Below are positions 53,166-60,272 of a stretch of DNA of 64,000 nt, in pieces (position 1 is the first letter of the stretch; each line of letters begins with the position of its first letter). The translations under genes and the position numbers were made by a program. The stretch comes from Bacteroidales bacterium (GTDB taxonomy: Bacteria > Bacteroidota > Bacteroidia > Bacteroidales > FEN-979), in contig JALNZC010000021.1 in assembly GCA_023229525.1 (NCBI GenBank), positions 5,243-69,242 of the forward strand. Direction: 5' to 3'. The notes beneath the pieces were generated by a model, which did no database searches, had not been told where the DNA came from, and saw only the letters and a program-made list of their open reading frames with translations.

Positions 53166-54526
53166 AAATACTAGTACCGCAATGTTTGGATATTGGCAAA
53201 ATATTGCAGGAAAATCCCCCCGTATTCTCATATCACAAAGATCATTTCCTTTATATCCTTCACCAGATCACAGAAATCCCTGCAAATGACAAGCATGTTA
53301 TTAACAATGAGGGATTCGTGCCGATTAAAGTCAGATATTTGCAAAACTGTTTCAGAAATTATAAGTTGTATCTAACATATCTGATTCAATATCGGATTCT
53401 AGAAACTGACAATCATTTCATTATAGGCAAGAAGTCAAAAGGGTATCGGTTCAGTGAAAAATACCGTGATATTAACAAGCAAGTTGAGATTATTAATCAT
53501 CGAGAATATACTCAAACCAATAAAAACCGAGTTAAGAAAAGCAAAAAGGCAGCCACACGTTATCCATGGCTTTATAAGGGCTTTAATACAAAATTAAATA
53601 TTGATTTTACAGCGGCAGTAGCTTACCTTCAATCCAATCTACAACAAGATTTAACTCATGAAAATCCAAAGGCCTACCTTAAATACAATGCGTCTTTTTA
53701 TGCGGCCACCAAAATAAAAGATCACGATTTTTTCTTTAGCATTGACGATAAGGGAGGCAGACTTTACACAAACCTGACACAATTTAAAAAGGAATTGCGA
53801 AATTTTGTTGAATATGACGGGAAACGGTTGGTTTCTATTGATATTAGTAACTCGCAACCATTTGTAAGCACACTAGTATTGGGGTTGAAATTTTATACAA
53901 ATTCAGAAATAACAGAGGCAACACCAAATAATCAACAAATAAATTACAAAAATATCAAAAGAGAATACTCTAACAAATTACCAATAGAAGAAATTACTAA
54001 TATCATTACGATACAACCGAATGAGGAAACCATTGACAATACTGATATTCCAGACGTTATTTTATATCGACAAAAAGTTGTCGAAGGACAGCTTTATGAA
54101 TACATTGCAGAGGAAATAAAAAAGCGGACTGGGCGGGAGATTATAAGAAAGGAAATAAAGGATATAATCTATACGGTTTTATTTTCTGATAACAGATTTA
54201 TAGGCCAAAAGAAAGCTATTTACAAACGCATCTTTAGGGATATTTTTCCTACAGTTTATAAAATATTTTGCTTAATCAAGAAACATGGAGGAAACACTTT
54301 AGCTATAATTCTCCAAGGGATAGAGGCTATTTTCATGTTAGATATTATTTCAACAAGGATAGCTAGGGAAAATCCAGATATGACGATGTTTACCATACAT
54401 GACTCGATTGTCTGTGAAGTTGGTTGGGAGGATTATGTTTCTGGCATCATCCGTGAAGAGGCTCAAAAATGTTTTGGATTCAGCCCCCATTTGAAAATTG
54501 AATACTGGAGACAAAAAGCGGAATAG
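53162..54526 (+). CDS. Family-A DNA-polymerase-like replication protein (divergent)
   Basis: 454 residues. The C-terminal half has, in order, the signs of a family-A polymerase palm and fingers: GGRLYTNLTQFKKELR (198-213), matching the GR-to-LR stretch before motif A of Pol I; SIDISNSQPF (225-234, Asp227), matching motif A DYSQIE; REIIRKEIKDIIYTVLF (325-341), a motif-B-like segment; LQGIEAIFM (384-392), like the QG-A-D helix; and FTIHDSIVCEV (410-420, His413 Asp414), matching motif C HDE. The N-terminal 130 residues are not recognised and may bind the origin. I infer a DNA polymerase or primase-polymerase for element replication. Nothing here proves it, and a repurposed fold is possible. Confidence 0.6.
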   Translation: MKILVPQCLDIGKILQENPPVFSYHKDHFLYILHQITEIPANDKHVINNEGFVPIKVRYLQNCFRNYKLYLTYLIQYRILETDNHFIIGKKSKGYRFSEKYRDINKQVEIINHREYTQTNKNRVKKSKKAATRYPWLYKGFNTKLNIDFTAAVAYLQSNLQQDLTHENPKAYLKYNASFYAATKIKDHDFFFSIDDKGGRLYTNLTQFKKELRNFVEYDGKRLVSIDISNSQPFVSTLVLGLKFYTNSEITEATPNNQQINYKNIKREYSNKLPIEEITNIITIQPNEETIDNTDIPDVILYRQKVVEGQLYEYIAEEIKKRTGREIIRKEIKDIIYTVLFSDNRFIGQKKAIYKRIFRDIFPTVYKIFCLIKKHGGNTLAIILQGIEAIFMLDIISTRIARENPDMTMFTIHDSIVCEVGWEDYVSGIIREEAQKCFGFSPHLKIEYWRQKAE

Positions 54527-54644
54527 AAATGTAATTAGGAAATTTAAAACCATATAAAAAACGAATGATGACCCATATCTCATATATGTAAAAAATTGTT
54601 TTTGTTTTTATGAATGAACTTAATCCCATACCATATCCAAATCA

Positions 54645-54983
54645 ATGAGTTACACAATTTCTTTTTATATGGCAGTTGCAAGAAATTTTCAGTTGACTTT
54701 TCAATGTTACCGGTTAATGAATCAAATTACAAAAAATCAAGTTTTTTTCTTAGATTACTTAGTATCTAATGGATTAATCAAGAATTTTCGTACTCGTGAT
54801 ATTAAAATTGCTGGTATGTACAGGAATAGTGCCTGGCAGTTCTTAATTGCTCTTAAAAAAATTAACTTCATTAGTAAATCAGGCTTGTATTGGTCTGTTA
54901 CTGATAAGGGGCAAACCTATTATCACGAGTTTATGAAAAAGTTTGACTACTTGAATAACTCACCTTTCAGGTGGAAAGCATAA
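54645..54983 (+). CDS. Winged-helix-like small protein
   Basis: 112 residues. Helices and a wing-like end are visible (LDYLVSNGLIKNFRTRDIKI, then IKSGLYWSV-like SKSGLYWSVTDKGQTYYHEF), a layout like PadR or other winged-helix DNA-binding proteins. It lies at the end of the plus-strand replication block, 118 bp after the polymerase-like gene, and converges with the cargo genes. It could regulate the element. The call is from pattern only. Confidence 0.5.
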   Translation: MSYTISFYMAVARNFQLTFQCYRLMNQITKNQVFFLDYLVSNGLIKNFRTRDIKIAGMYRNSAWQFLIALKKINFISKSGLYWSVTDKGQTYYHEFMKKFDYLNNSPFRWKA

Positions 54984-55032
54984 TAAATGTACCGTAAAAA
55001 CAAATTTCATTTTTCATATCCTTGTTACTCAA

Positions 55033-55602
55033 TTAAAATCCATAGACCTCTTTGCCCGTTGGGTATTGCTTTTTACCAGTTATATGTCTGTTTATTCGGA
55101 AAGTTTTTCCTGATTCATTAAAATAATAGTTTAAATCAATATACAATTCATCACCAGTTGACCAACCCACACCTTTAAAAACAGAATTGTTACAGGTCAT
55201 TTCTGCATCCATATTCGTATTTACATTATTTCGTGGTTTAAAAACGACCTCTAAACATTCGCCACCTTTAATTTCGTTATACCCATTTTCATCAATTGTG
55301 CTATAAAATCCATAAAACTTATCCCCCTTCCGATATATTATAAATCTATAATCGACTTCATCGGGGACTGATTCTAACAATCGACTTCCCCCATTCGATA
55401 AATAATATGTTGAAAAAGTATTTGATATCTCATAAATTCCCTCCATTGTAAGATCAATTAACTCATCCATATTTGATCTGTCAAGATTGATTGTTTTTAG
55501 AAACAAGTACTTATGAAAATCCTTTTCCGATTTATAATCTTGGGAGTACGAATTCATCTCAATTAACAGAATAAAAATACTGAGCAAGAATGTAGTTTTC
55601 AT
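55033..55602 (-). CDS. Exported protein of unknown function (element cargo)
   Basis: 189 residues with a signal peptide (MKTTFLLSIFILLIEMNSYS). The mature part is rich in beta-strand patterns, such as DYRFIIYRKGDKFYGFYSTI and ELYIDLNYYFNESGKTFRI. No known domain is recognised. One of four exported proteins on the minus strand at the right end of the element. Confidence 0.7.
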   Translation of the reverse strand: MKTTFLLSIFILLIEMNSYSQDYKSEKDFHKYLFLKTINLDRSNMDELIDLTMEGIYEISNTFSTYYLSNGGSRLLESVPDEVDYRFIIYRKGDKFYGFYSTIDENGYNEIKGGECLEVVFKPRNNVNTNMDAEMTCNNSVFKGVGWSTGDELYIDLNYYFNESGKTFRINRHITGKKQYPTGKEVYGF

Positions 55603-55644
55603 ACTAACAGTTTGAAAAAAATTGTATGTTCCTAAGTTTGGTTT

Positions 55645-55980
55645 TTATTTTTTAGGTACATAGACCTTATTCCCCTTGCTGTTGTTATAATACTGCCCTC
55701 CCTTTGACCCGGTTCGAATTATTTTACCTTTTCCATAATTATAGGCATCCGGGCTATAATCCCTTGCCTTATATCCTTTTGACCCGGTGTAAGTATTGGT
55801 ATTCGGCTTTGTTGAATAATTGTCGTGATTAGTTTTATTCTTCTGTGTTTTATAGTGCGGATTCACGTATGTTCCAGTACTTTTTTTTAAATACCCTTTT
55901 TGATAACGTGAGTTTGGATTGACTTGTGCGAATAATGACCCCGTCCAAATAAATAGTAATATAAATAATTTAATATTCAC
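55645..55980 (-). CDS. Small exported basic protein with GSKGGxYY-type C-terminus
   Basis: 111 residues: signal peptide (MNIKLFILLFIWTGSLFAQ), then a Lys-, Asn-, Tyr- and Gly-rich chain with few hydrophobic residues. The end TGSKGGQYYNNSKGNKVYV resembles the short PBCV-type basic adaptor repeat seen in various bacterial and viral proteins. The role is unknown; a surface or DNA-associated basic protein is possible. It is 43 bp from the gene at 55033 and 15 bp from the gene at 55995. Confidence 0.7.
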   Translation of the reverse strand: MNIKLFILLFIWTGSLFAQVNPNSRYQKGYLKKSTGTYVNPHYKTQKNKTNHDNYSTKPNTNTYTGSKGYKARDYSPDAYNYGKGKIIRTGSKGGQYYNNSKGNKVYVPKK

Positions 55981-55994
55981 CTTAATATTTATAG

Positions 55995-56585
55995 TTATTT
56001 TGTCGAATTAAAGAATTTCCTAAATCGTTTTATTGTTGTTTGCAAATTAGTTACAGTCCAATCAGAATCAAATGTCTTCCACCAAACCCTAATACCCTTG
56101 CACGAGCCAAAGTCTCCGATTCTATTATAAAACAGAAAAGTCAAATCATCAGATTTGTATACCAAGTTACCGGGGGTATCGTCTAAGATTTTATTTTCCT
56201 GATCCACTAACGATTCCAAACTATTTAGCAATTCTTTAGCTTGTTCAAAATCAAGATTATAGAATCCATATCCTTTGAAAGGAAGAATAATTCCAGTTGA
56301 GTAATCGTTCCAAAAAGCGAAAACTAATCCCTTTTTATGCAAAGAATCACATTGATACAGAACAGTTGTTAATTCACCACTTTTGGCGGCAGTAATAGGG
56401 TGGATATATATTCCAACACTTTTTCGATCTGGCACTTGTAAGACTTCATCAACAATATATTGCTTGCAATAATATTCCGTAATTTGTTTACAATATTCTT
56501 GGCTTAGAACTTCCCCTTGTCGTGTTTGTGCATTGGTATAAAAGCAGTTTGAGCAGAAAAATAGAATAAAAAGTACGTATTTCAT
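55995..56585 (-). CDS. Exported protein of unknown function (element cargo)
   Basis: 196 residues. The start is the ATG at 56585, since it opens a signal peptide (MKYVLFILFFCSNCFYTNAQ); the longer frame adds 51 residues overlapping the upstream gene. The mature part has several Cys (EYCKQITEYYCKQY, YQCDSLH) and no recognised domain. Confidence 0.7.
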   Translation of the reverse strand: MKYVLFILFFCSNCFYTNAQTRQGEVLSQEYCKQITEYYCKQYIVDEVLQVPDRKSVGIYIHPITAAKSGELTTVLYQCDSLHKKGLVFAFWNDYSTGIILPFKGYGFYNLDFEQAKELLNSLESLVDQENKILDDTPGNLVYKSDDLTFLFYNRIGDFGSCKGIRVWWKTFDSDWTVTNLQTTIKRFRKFFNSTK

Positions 56586-56646
56586 GTCGATATCTGTTTT
56601 TAAAGGTTTAAAATCGTAACTGGTAAATAGAAATAATCGTTTCCGG

Positions 56647-57336
56647 TTATTTTTTAACAAAATGATAATCATCTCCTTTAAATGGTTTGAAACCATAGTA
56701 TTCAAATTGTTTAAAATCTTTGACTGATTCAGTATCATAGAACAGAGTCATTGAAAATCGGTCATTCAGATCAAGAGCGTATTCACTCGTAACCTCTATC
56801 CTGATACCATAATCATGTCCTCGCTGAACTGTAAACTGCCGACATGGCGCGGTTTTTTTCATTACTTTTCGGCAAACAGTTATATCACCGGAGTAAAACA
56901 TTTTATATTCTAACCTTGAATGGTTTCCCATATTACAAACATATTGACCATTAATGATAAGTGGAAAACGCTGAGAAGATTGACCAGAATTAAAAACTAT
57001 ATAAAGCTTTGAATATCCTGTTGTGTCATTTTTCCCTAAAGTTGTATCAGACCTTGCTATAAGAAAATTTGGGTCAATAATGTCTACAACACCATTTTTA
57101 TACCGTATTTTAGATACGTCTTGTTTTCGTATTTCAATAATTGGGCCTTTTTTAATGTCAATCCTTTCATATTTAATAAGGTCGATGGTTATTTCACGGA
57201 CCTTGCACGGAATTTCTGATCCTGTTTTTTTATATATTATATCATTTTGAGTAAAACCAGAATACGGAATAATGAATACCAATGCGGTTAAAATCACTTT
57301 TATAGTAACTGCCAATAAAAAGATACGGTTTTTCAT
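56647..57336 (-). CDS. Exported protein with Bacteroidota beta-rich N-terminal motif (element cargo)
   Basis: 229 residues from the ATG at 57336 (MKNRIFLLAVTIKVILTALV), with a signal peptide. Residues about 30-90 (DIIYKKTGSEIPCKVREITI, then IRKQDVSKIRYKNGVV) follow a motif common in exported Bacteroidota proteins of unknown function. The rest is not recognised. It is the first gene of the minus-strand cargo group. Confidence 0.72.
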   Translation of the reverse strand: MKNRIFLLAVTIKVILTALVFIIPYSGFTQNDIIYKKTGSEIPCKVREITIDLIKYERIDIKKGPIIEIRKQDVSKIRYKNGVVDIIDPNFLIARSDTTLGKNDTTGYSKLYIVFNSGQSSQRFPLIINGQYVCNMGNHSRLEYKMFYSGDITVCRKVMKKTAPCRQFTVQRGHDYGIRIEVTSEYALDLNDRFSMTLFYDTESVKDFKQFEYYGFKPFKGDDYHFVKK

Positions 57337-57666
57337 GGTAAATGGAATTGACAAGTAAAGTTAACAAAGTATTTCCAATCCATTACATAAATCCTATACA
57401 ATAAGGCTTATTAAACATTTTTTTTTGCAGAGGGAGGAATTGAGTTACTAACCCTATAATAACAATCTTACAAAATCGGAAAATGACTTTTTCCGAGACC
57501 AGGGGGTAGGGTTACTTATTTTTTCAATACTTGCAATACACTCATTATGTTAATCAGTAGTGTAATGAAAAATAAATGGCCGTGCATCCGTTTACTCTTA
57601 TTGAAGAATTGAGAAAAAAAAGAAAAATATTGAGCTGTGTAGGTATAAAAGTATTCAACTATAATA
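57337..57666. other. Gene-free right arm of the element
   Basis: About 330 bases without a convincing gene. It holds AT-rich sequence and a 43-codon frame beginning at 57576 that runs into the terminator hairpin and stops exactly at the att repeat; I treat that frame as chance. A promoter for the cargo genes should lie here, but no good TAnnTTTG match is seen on the minus strand. Confidence 0.5.
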
Positions 57667-57692
57667 AAAAAGCCACCTACAAAACTCTGCAA
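57667..57692 (-). terminator. Element-borne tRNA terminator
   Basis: Read on the minus strand, AGCCACTTGC pairs with GTAGGTGGCT (two G-T pairs) around an 8-base loop, followed by TTTTTT. It follows the tRNA-Arg 3' end and resembles the hairpin at 50031, so the element carries a replacement terminator. Confidence 0.8.
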
Positions 57693-57707
57693 GTGGCTGA
57701 TTTTTAA

Positions 57708-57753
57708 GTGACCCCGGAGGGATTCAAACCCCCAACCTTCTGATCCGTAGTCA
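57708..57753. other. Right attachment repeat (att) within tRNA-Arg
   Basis: 46 bases identical to 50079-50124, from the base past the discriminator up to the anticodon loop and the adjoining stem of the intact tRNA. Confidence 0.95.
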
Positions 57754-57782
57754 GATGCTCTATTCAGTTAAGCTACGGGGCC
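57709..57782 (-). tRNA. tRNA-Arg (anticodon ACG)
   Basis: 74 bases on the minus strand. The acceptor stem GGCCCCG pairs with CGGGGTC (one G-T pair), the D-arm AGC/GCT is present, the anticodon stem TCTGA/TCAGA flanks loop CTACGGA (anticodon ACG), and the T-arm GGGGG/CTC with loop TTTGAATCC is standard. The discriminator is A and CCA is not encoded. The gene is intact and serves as the element's target. Confidence 0.95.
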
Positions 57783-57800
57783 AATTCAATTTACGATTTA

Positions 57801-57846
57801 CATCCATCATCCTTCGTCCCTCGTCCTTCATCCTTCGTCCATCGTT
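57801..57846. repeat. Degenerate 7-bp tandem repeat (TTCGTCC-type)
   Basis: Units such as TTCGTCC, CTCGTCC and TTCATCC, the reverse complement of the GGACGAA repeats at 34405 and 36942. It lies between the tRNA and the lyase promoter. Confidence 0.85.
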
Positions 57847-57883
57847 TCGGCTGCAAAGATAATAATTTTTTCAAAAAAATTTG

Positions 57884-57891
57884 TACCTTTG
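57884..57891 (+). promoter_or_regulatory. Bacteroidota-type promoter for the aryl-polyene-type cluster
   Basis: TACCTTTG matches TAnnTTTG. It lies 53 bases before the ATG at 57944 and overlaps the TTG that a longer frame would use as start, which rules that start out. Confidence 0.65.
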
Positions 57892-57899
57892 CACCCTTG

Positions 57900-57916
57900 T
57901 TTTTCAATTTGAAAAA
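57900..57916 (+). promoter_or_regulatory. Operator-like palindrome just after the promoter
   Basis: TTTTTCAA, one T, then TTGAAAAA: a perfect 17-base dyad beginning 8 bases after the -7 box, where a repressor could block transcription. No regulator for it is visible in the window. Confidence 0.45.
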
Positions 57917-57943
57917 TCAATTGGGGTTAAATATGACGAAACG

Positions 57944-59494
57944 ATGATAAGTGTAGGTACACAGAAACTAACACCCGACGATTTCTTCAGAATTCTTTTT
58001 CTTGGTGAAAAAATCGAACTCGAACCCGGTGCCCTAGCCAAAGTAAAGATAAATTATGAGTTTCTCAAAAAATTTGCAAAAGGGAAAGTTATATATGGGA
58101 TCAACACCGGTCTCGGACCGATGGCTCAGTATAAGATAAATGATAACAATGAATTACAACTTCAATATAACCTGATCCGCAGCCATAGTTCGGGTTGCGG
58201 AAATCCACTCCCGGAAATTTATGCCAAGGCCACGATACTTACACGCCTTAACACGCTGATGCAGGCCAAATCGGGAATTCATGTTGAGGTGGTACTCCTG
58301 CTGAAAGAAATGATCAACAGGAATATCAATCCTTACATTCCGGAACACGGTGGTGTCGGAGCCAGCGGTGACCTGGTTCAACTGGCACATGTTGCCCTGA
58401 ACCTTATTGGTGAAGGAGAGGTGTGGTACAAAGGAAAAATCCAATCTGCCGAAAAAGTATTTGAAAAAGAAGGATTACATCCGGTGAAAATGCATATCCG
58501 GGAAGGATTGGCCCTGATCAACGGTACCTCGGCCATGACCGGTATCGGGATGATCAACCTGGTCCATGCAAAAAACCTCTTTGACTGGATGGTCCTTGCA
58601 TCCTCCATGATCAATGAGATCGTGGAATCGTATGACGATCATTTCTCAGAAGAACTGAACCGGGTCAAACTTCATTATGGACAAGACCAGGTGGCTATGA
58701 TGATGCGGTCGATCGTGAAAGACAGTAAGCTTATCCGTCACAGGGCAGATCACCTCTACAACGGAAAAACCGAGCAAGTTGAAATATTCAAGCATAAAGT
58801 TCAGGAGTATTATTCCCTCCGTTGTGTTCCCCAGGTTCTCGGACCTGTTCTTGAAACCATCCTGAATGCCGAAAAAGTACTGATCAATGAAGTCAATTCA
58901 GCCAGTGATAATCCAATCATCGATAGCGAAGCAGGAAACGTTTACCATGGCGGAAATTTCCATGGTGATTATGTAGCCCTCGAAATGGATAAACTGAAGA
59001 TCGCCATCACTAAACTTTCGATGCTGGCTGAAAGGCAATTAAACTACCTGATGAATGACAAACTGAATGAGAAATTACCTCCCTTCGTTAACCTCGGAAA
59101 ACTTGGGTTGAATTTGGGTATGCAAGGCGTCCAGTTTACCGCTGTATCCAATGTTGCTGAAAATCAGACCCTCTCCTTTCCGATGTACATCCATAGCATA
59201 ACCAACAACAACGATAATCAGGATATCGTCAGCATGGGAACCAACGCGGCATTGATGACAAAACGCGTTATCGATAATACATATCATGTTCTATCCATTC
59301 ACATGATAACGATTTTACAAGCCATCGAATTTCTTAATTCCAAATCAAAACTTTCGACTTATTCCCGAAAGAAATTTGAGGATCTCCGTAAAATAGTTCC
59401 TATGTTTACTGAAGATACAACAAAATACAAGGCTATCCAGAATATCGAAAATTATATATTAGAAAATAAACCGAAGTTTCCCCTGGCGGATTAA
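57944..59494 (+). CDS. Aromatic amino acid ammonia-lyase (HAL/TAL type)
   Basis: 516 residues from the ATG at 57944, the usual length. The MIO-forming triad Ala-Ser-Gly is at 140-142 in GGVGASGDLVQ, and YGINTGLGPMAQ, LALINGTSAMTG, SASDNPIID and the GGNFHG motif are typical of histidine/tyrosine ammonia-lyases. The selectivity region reads LIRSHSSGCG, with Ser-His as in histidine lyases and some tyrosine lyases. Next to ketosynthase, ketoreductase and ACP genes it most likely makes 4-coumarate or cinnamate as starter for an aryl-polyene/flexirubin-like pigment. The exact substrate (His, Tyr or Phe) is uncertain. Confidence 0.9.
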   Translation: MISVGTQKLTPDDFFRILFLGEKIELEPGALAKVKINYEFLKKFAKGKVIYGINTGLGPMAQYKINDNNELQLQYNLIRSHSSGCGNPLPEIYAKATILTRLNTLMQAKSGIHVEVVLLLKEMINRNINPYIPEHGGVGASGDLVQLAHVALNLIGEGEVWYKGKIQSAEKVFEKEGLHPVKMHIREGLALINGTSAMTGIGMINLVHAKNLFDWMVLASSMINEIVESYDDHFSEELNRVKLHYGQDQVAMMMRSIVKDSKLIRHRADHLYNGKTEQVEIFKHKVQEYYSLRCVPQVLGPVLETILNAEKVLINEVNSASDNPIIDSEAGNVYHGGNFHGDYVALEMDKLKIAITKLSMLAERQLNYLMNDKLNEKLPPFVNLGKLGLNLGMQGVQFTAVSNVAENQTLSFPMYIHSITNNNDNQDIVSMGTNAALMTKRVIDNTYHVLSIHMITILQAIEFLNSKSKLSTYSRKKFEDLRKIVPMFTEDTTKYKAIQNIENYILENKPKFPLAD

Positions 59495-59507
59495 AATTAT
59501 TTTTTCT

Positions 59508-60236
59508 ATGAACTACGCATTGGTTACAGGAGGATCAAGGGGAATCGGACGAGCGGTTTCTGTTAGATTGGCTGAATTGGGATATTATATCCTGGTCAAT
59601 TATCATTCCAATAAGGAAGAAGCAGAAAATACCCTGAAGCTTATCAGGGAAAAAGGGAGCGATGGCGAGATCATACAATTTGATGTTTCAAATCAAACAG
59701 ATATTGAACGGGAATTGGGACGCTGGCAATTGGCCCACGAAGGACAATACATCAAGGTACTGGTCAATAATGCCGGGATCCGCCGGGATGCTTTGTTAAT
59801 GTGGATGAAAAACGAAGAGTGGCATGAGGTGATGAACACCAATCTGAACAGTTTTCTATATGTTACCCGCTTTTTGATCAAGGAGATGCTGATCAAAAAA
59901 ATGGGAAGGATTATCAACGTTGTATCCCTTTCAGGATTAAAAGGGCTGCCGGGACAGGCTAACTATTCCGCTGCCAAAGCCGGTGTGATCGGCGCTACCA
60001 AAGCGCTTGCACAGGAAGTGGCTAAAAAAAATGTAACCGTCAATGCAGTGGCCCCGGGTTTCATCCAGACAGATATGACAAAGGATCTCGATGAATCCCA
60101 ACTGAAAATCATGATACCGATGGGCAGGTTCGGGAAACCGGAAGAGGTCGCCGAAGCCGTGGCATTCCTTGCTTCTGAGAAAGCATCCTATGTTACGGGT
60201 ACAGTCATCAATGTAAATGGCGGGCTATATACATAA
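59508..60236 (+). CDS. fabG: 3-oxoacyl-ACP reductase (FabG-like)
   Basis: 242 residues of the SDR fold: cofactor motif TGGSRGIG at the N-terminus, NNAGIR, catalytic Ser in VVSLSGLKGLPGQANYSAAK with the Tyr-x3-Lys pair (YSAAK), and the C-terminal MGRFGKPEEVAEAVAFLAS. It should reduce beta-keto groups on ACP during chain extension of the pigment. It starts 13 bp after the lyase gene and is followed by a short repeat and the ketosynthase. A pathway-specific paralogue is likely, since a general fatty-acid FabG is expected elsewhere. Confidence 0.92.
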   Translation: MNYALVTGGSRGIGRAVSVRLAELGYYILVNYHSNKEEAENTLKLIREKGSDGEIIQFDVSNQTDIERELGRWQLAHEGQYIKVLVNNAGIRRDALLMWMKNEEWHEVMNTNLNSFLYVTRFLIKEMLIKKMGRIINVVSLSGLKGLPGQANYSAAKAGVIGATKALAQEVAKKNVTVNAVAPGFIQTDMTKDLDESQLKIMIPMGRFGKPEEVAEAVAFLASEKASYVTGTVINVNGGLYT

Positions 60237-60237
60237 T

Positions 60238-60271
60238 TCATTTCGCTATCTCGCCACCTTGCTATCTAACC
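60238..60271. repeat. Short repeat with GCTATCT units
   Basis: CGCTATCTCGCCACC and TTGCTATCT, about two units, directly between the reductase stop and the ketosynthase start. It resembles the other gene-end repeats but is short. Confidence 0.5.
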
Positions 60272-60272
60272 T

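Larger units (their letters stand above)
50079..57753. mobile_element. tRNA-Arg-integrated element of about 7.6 kb
   Basis: It is bounded by identical 46-bp repeats (50079-50124 and 57708-57753) taken from the tRNA-Arg 3' part. A tyrosine recombinase gene lies beside the left repeat. The inside shows two HTH genes, a nuclease, a polymerase-like gene and a winged-helix-like gene on the plus strand, then four exported-protein genes on the minus strand. It lacks a recognisable relaxase, coupling ATPase, capsid, portal or terminase gene, so it could be mobilised only by replication-linked excision or helper elements. The sequence is visibly more AT-rich than its flanks. Confidence 0.9.

Noticed and set aside
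57576..57707. A 43-codon frame ending at the right att repeat
   Set aside because: Its second half is the tRNA terminator hairpin and it has no homology or ribosome-site support.
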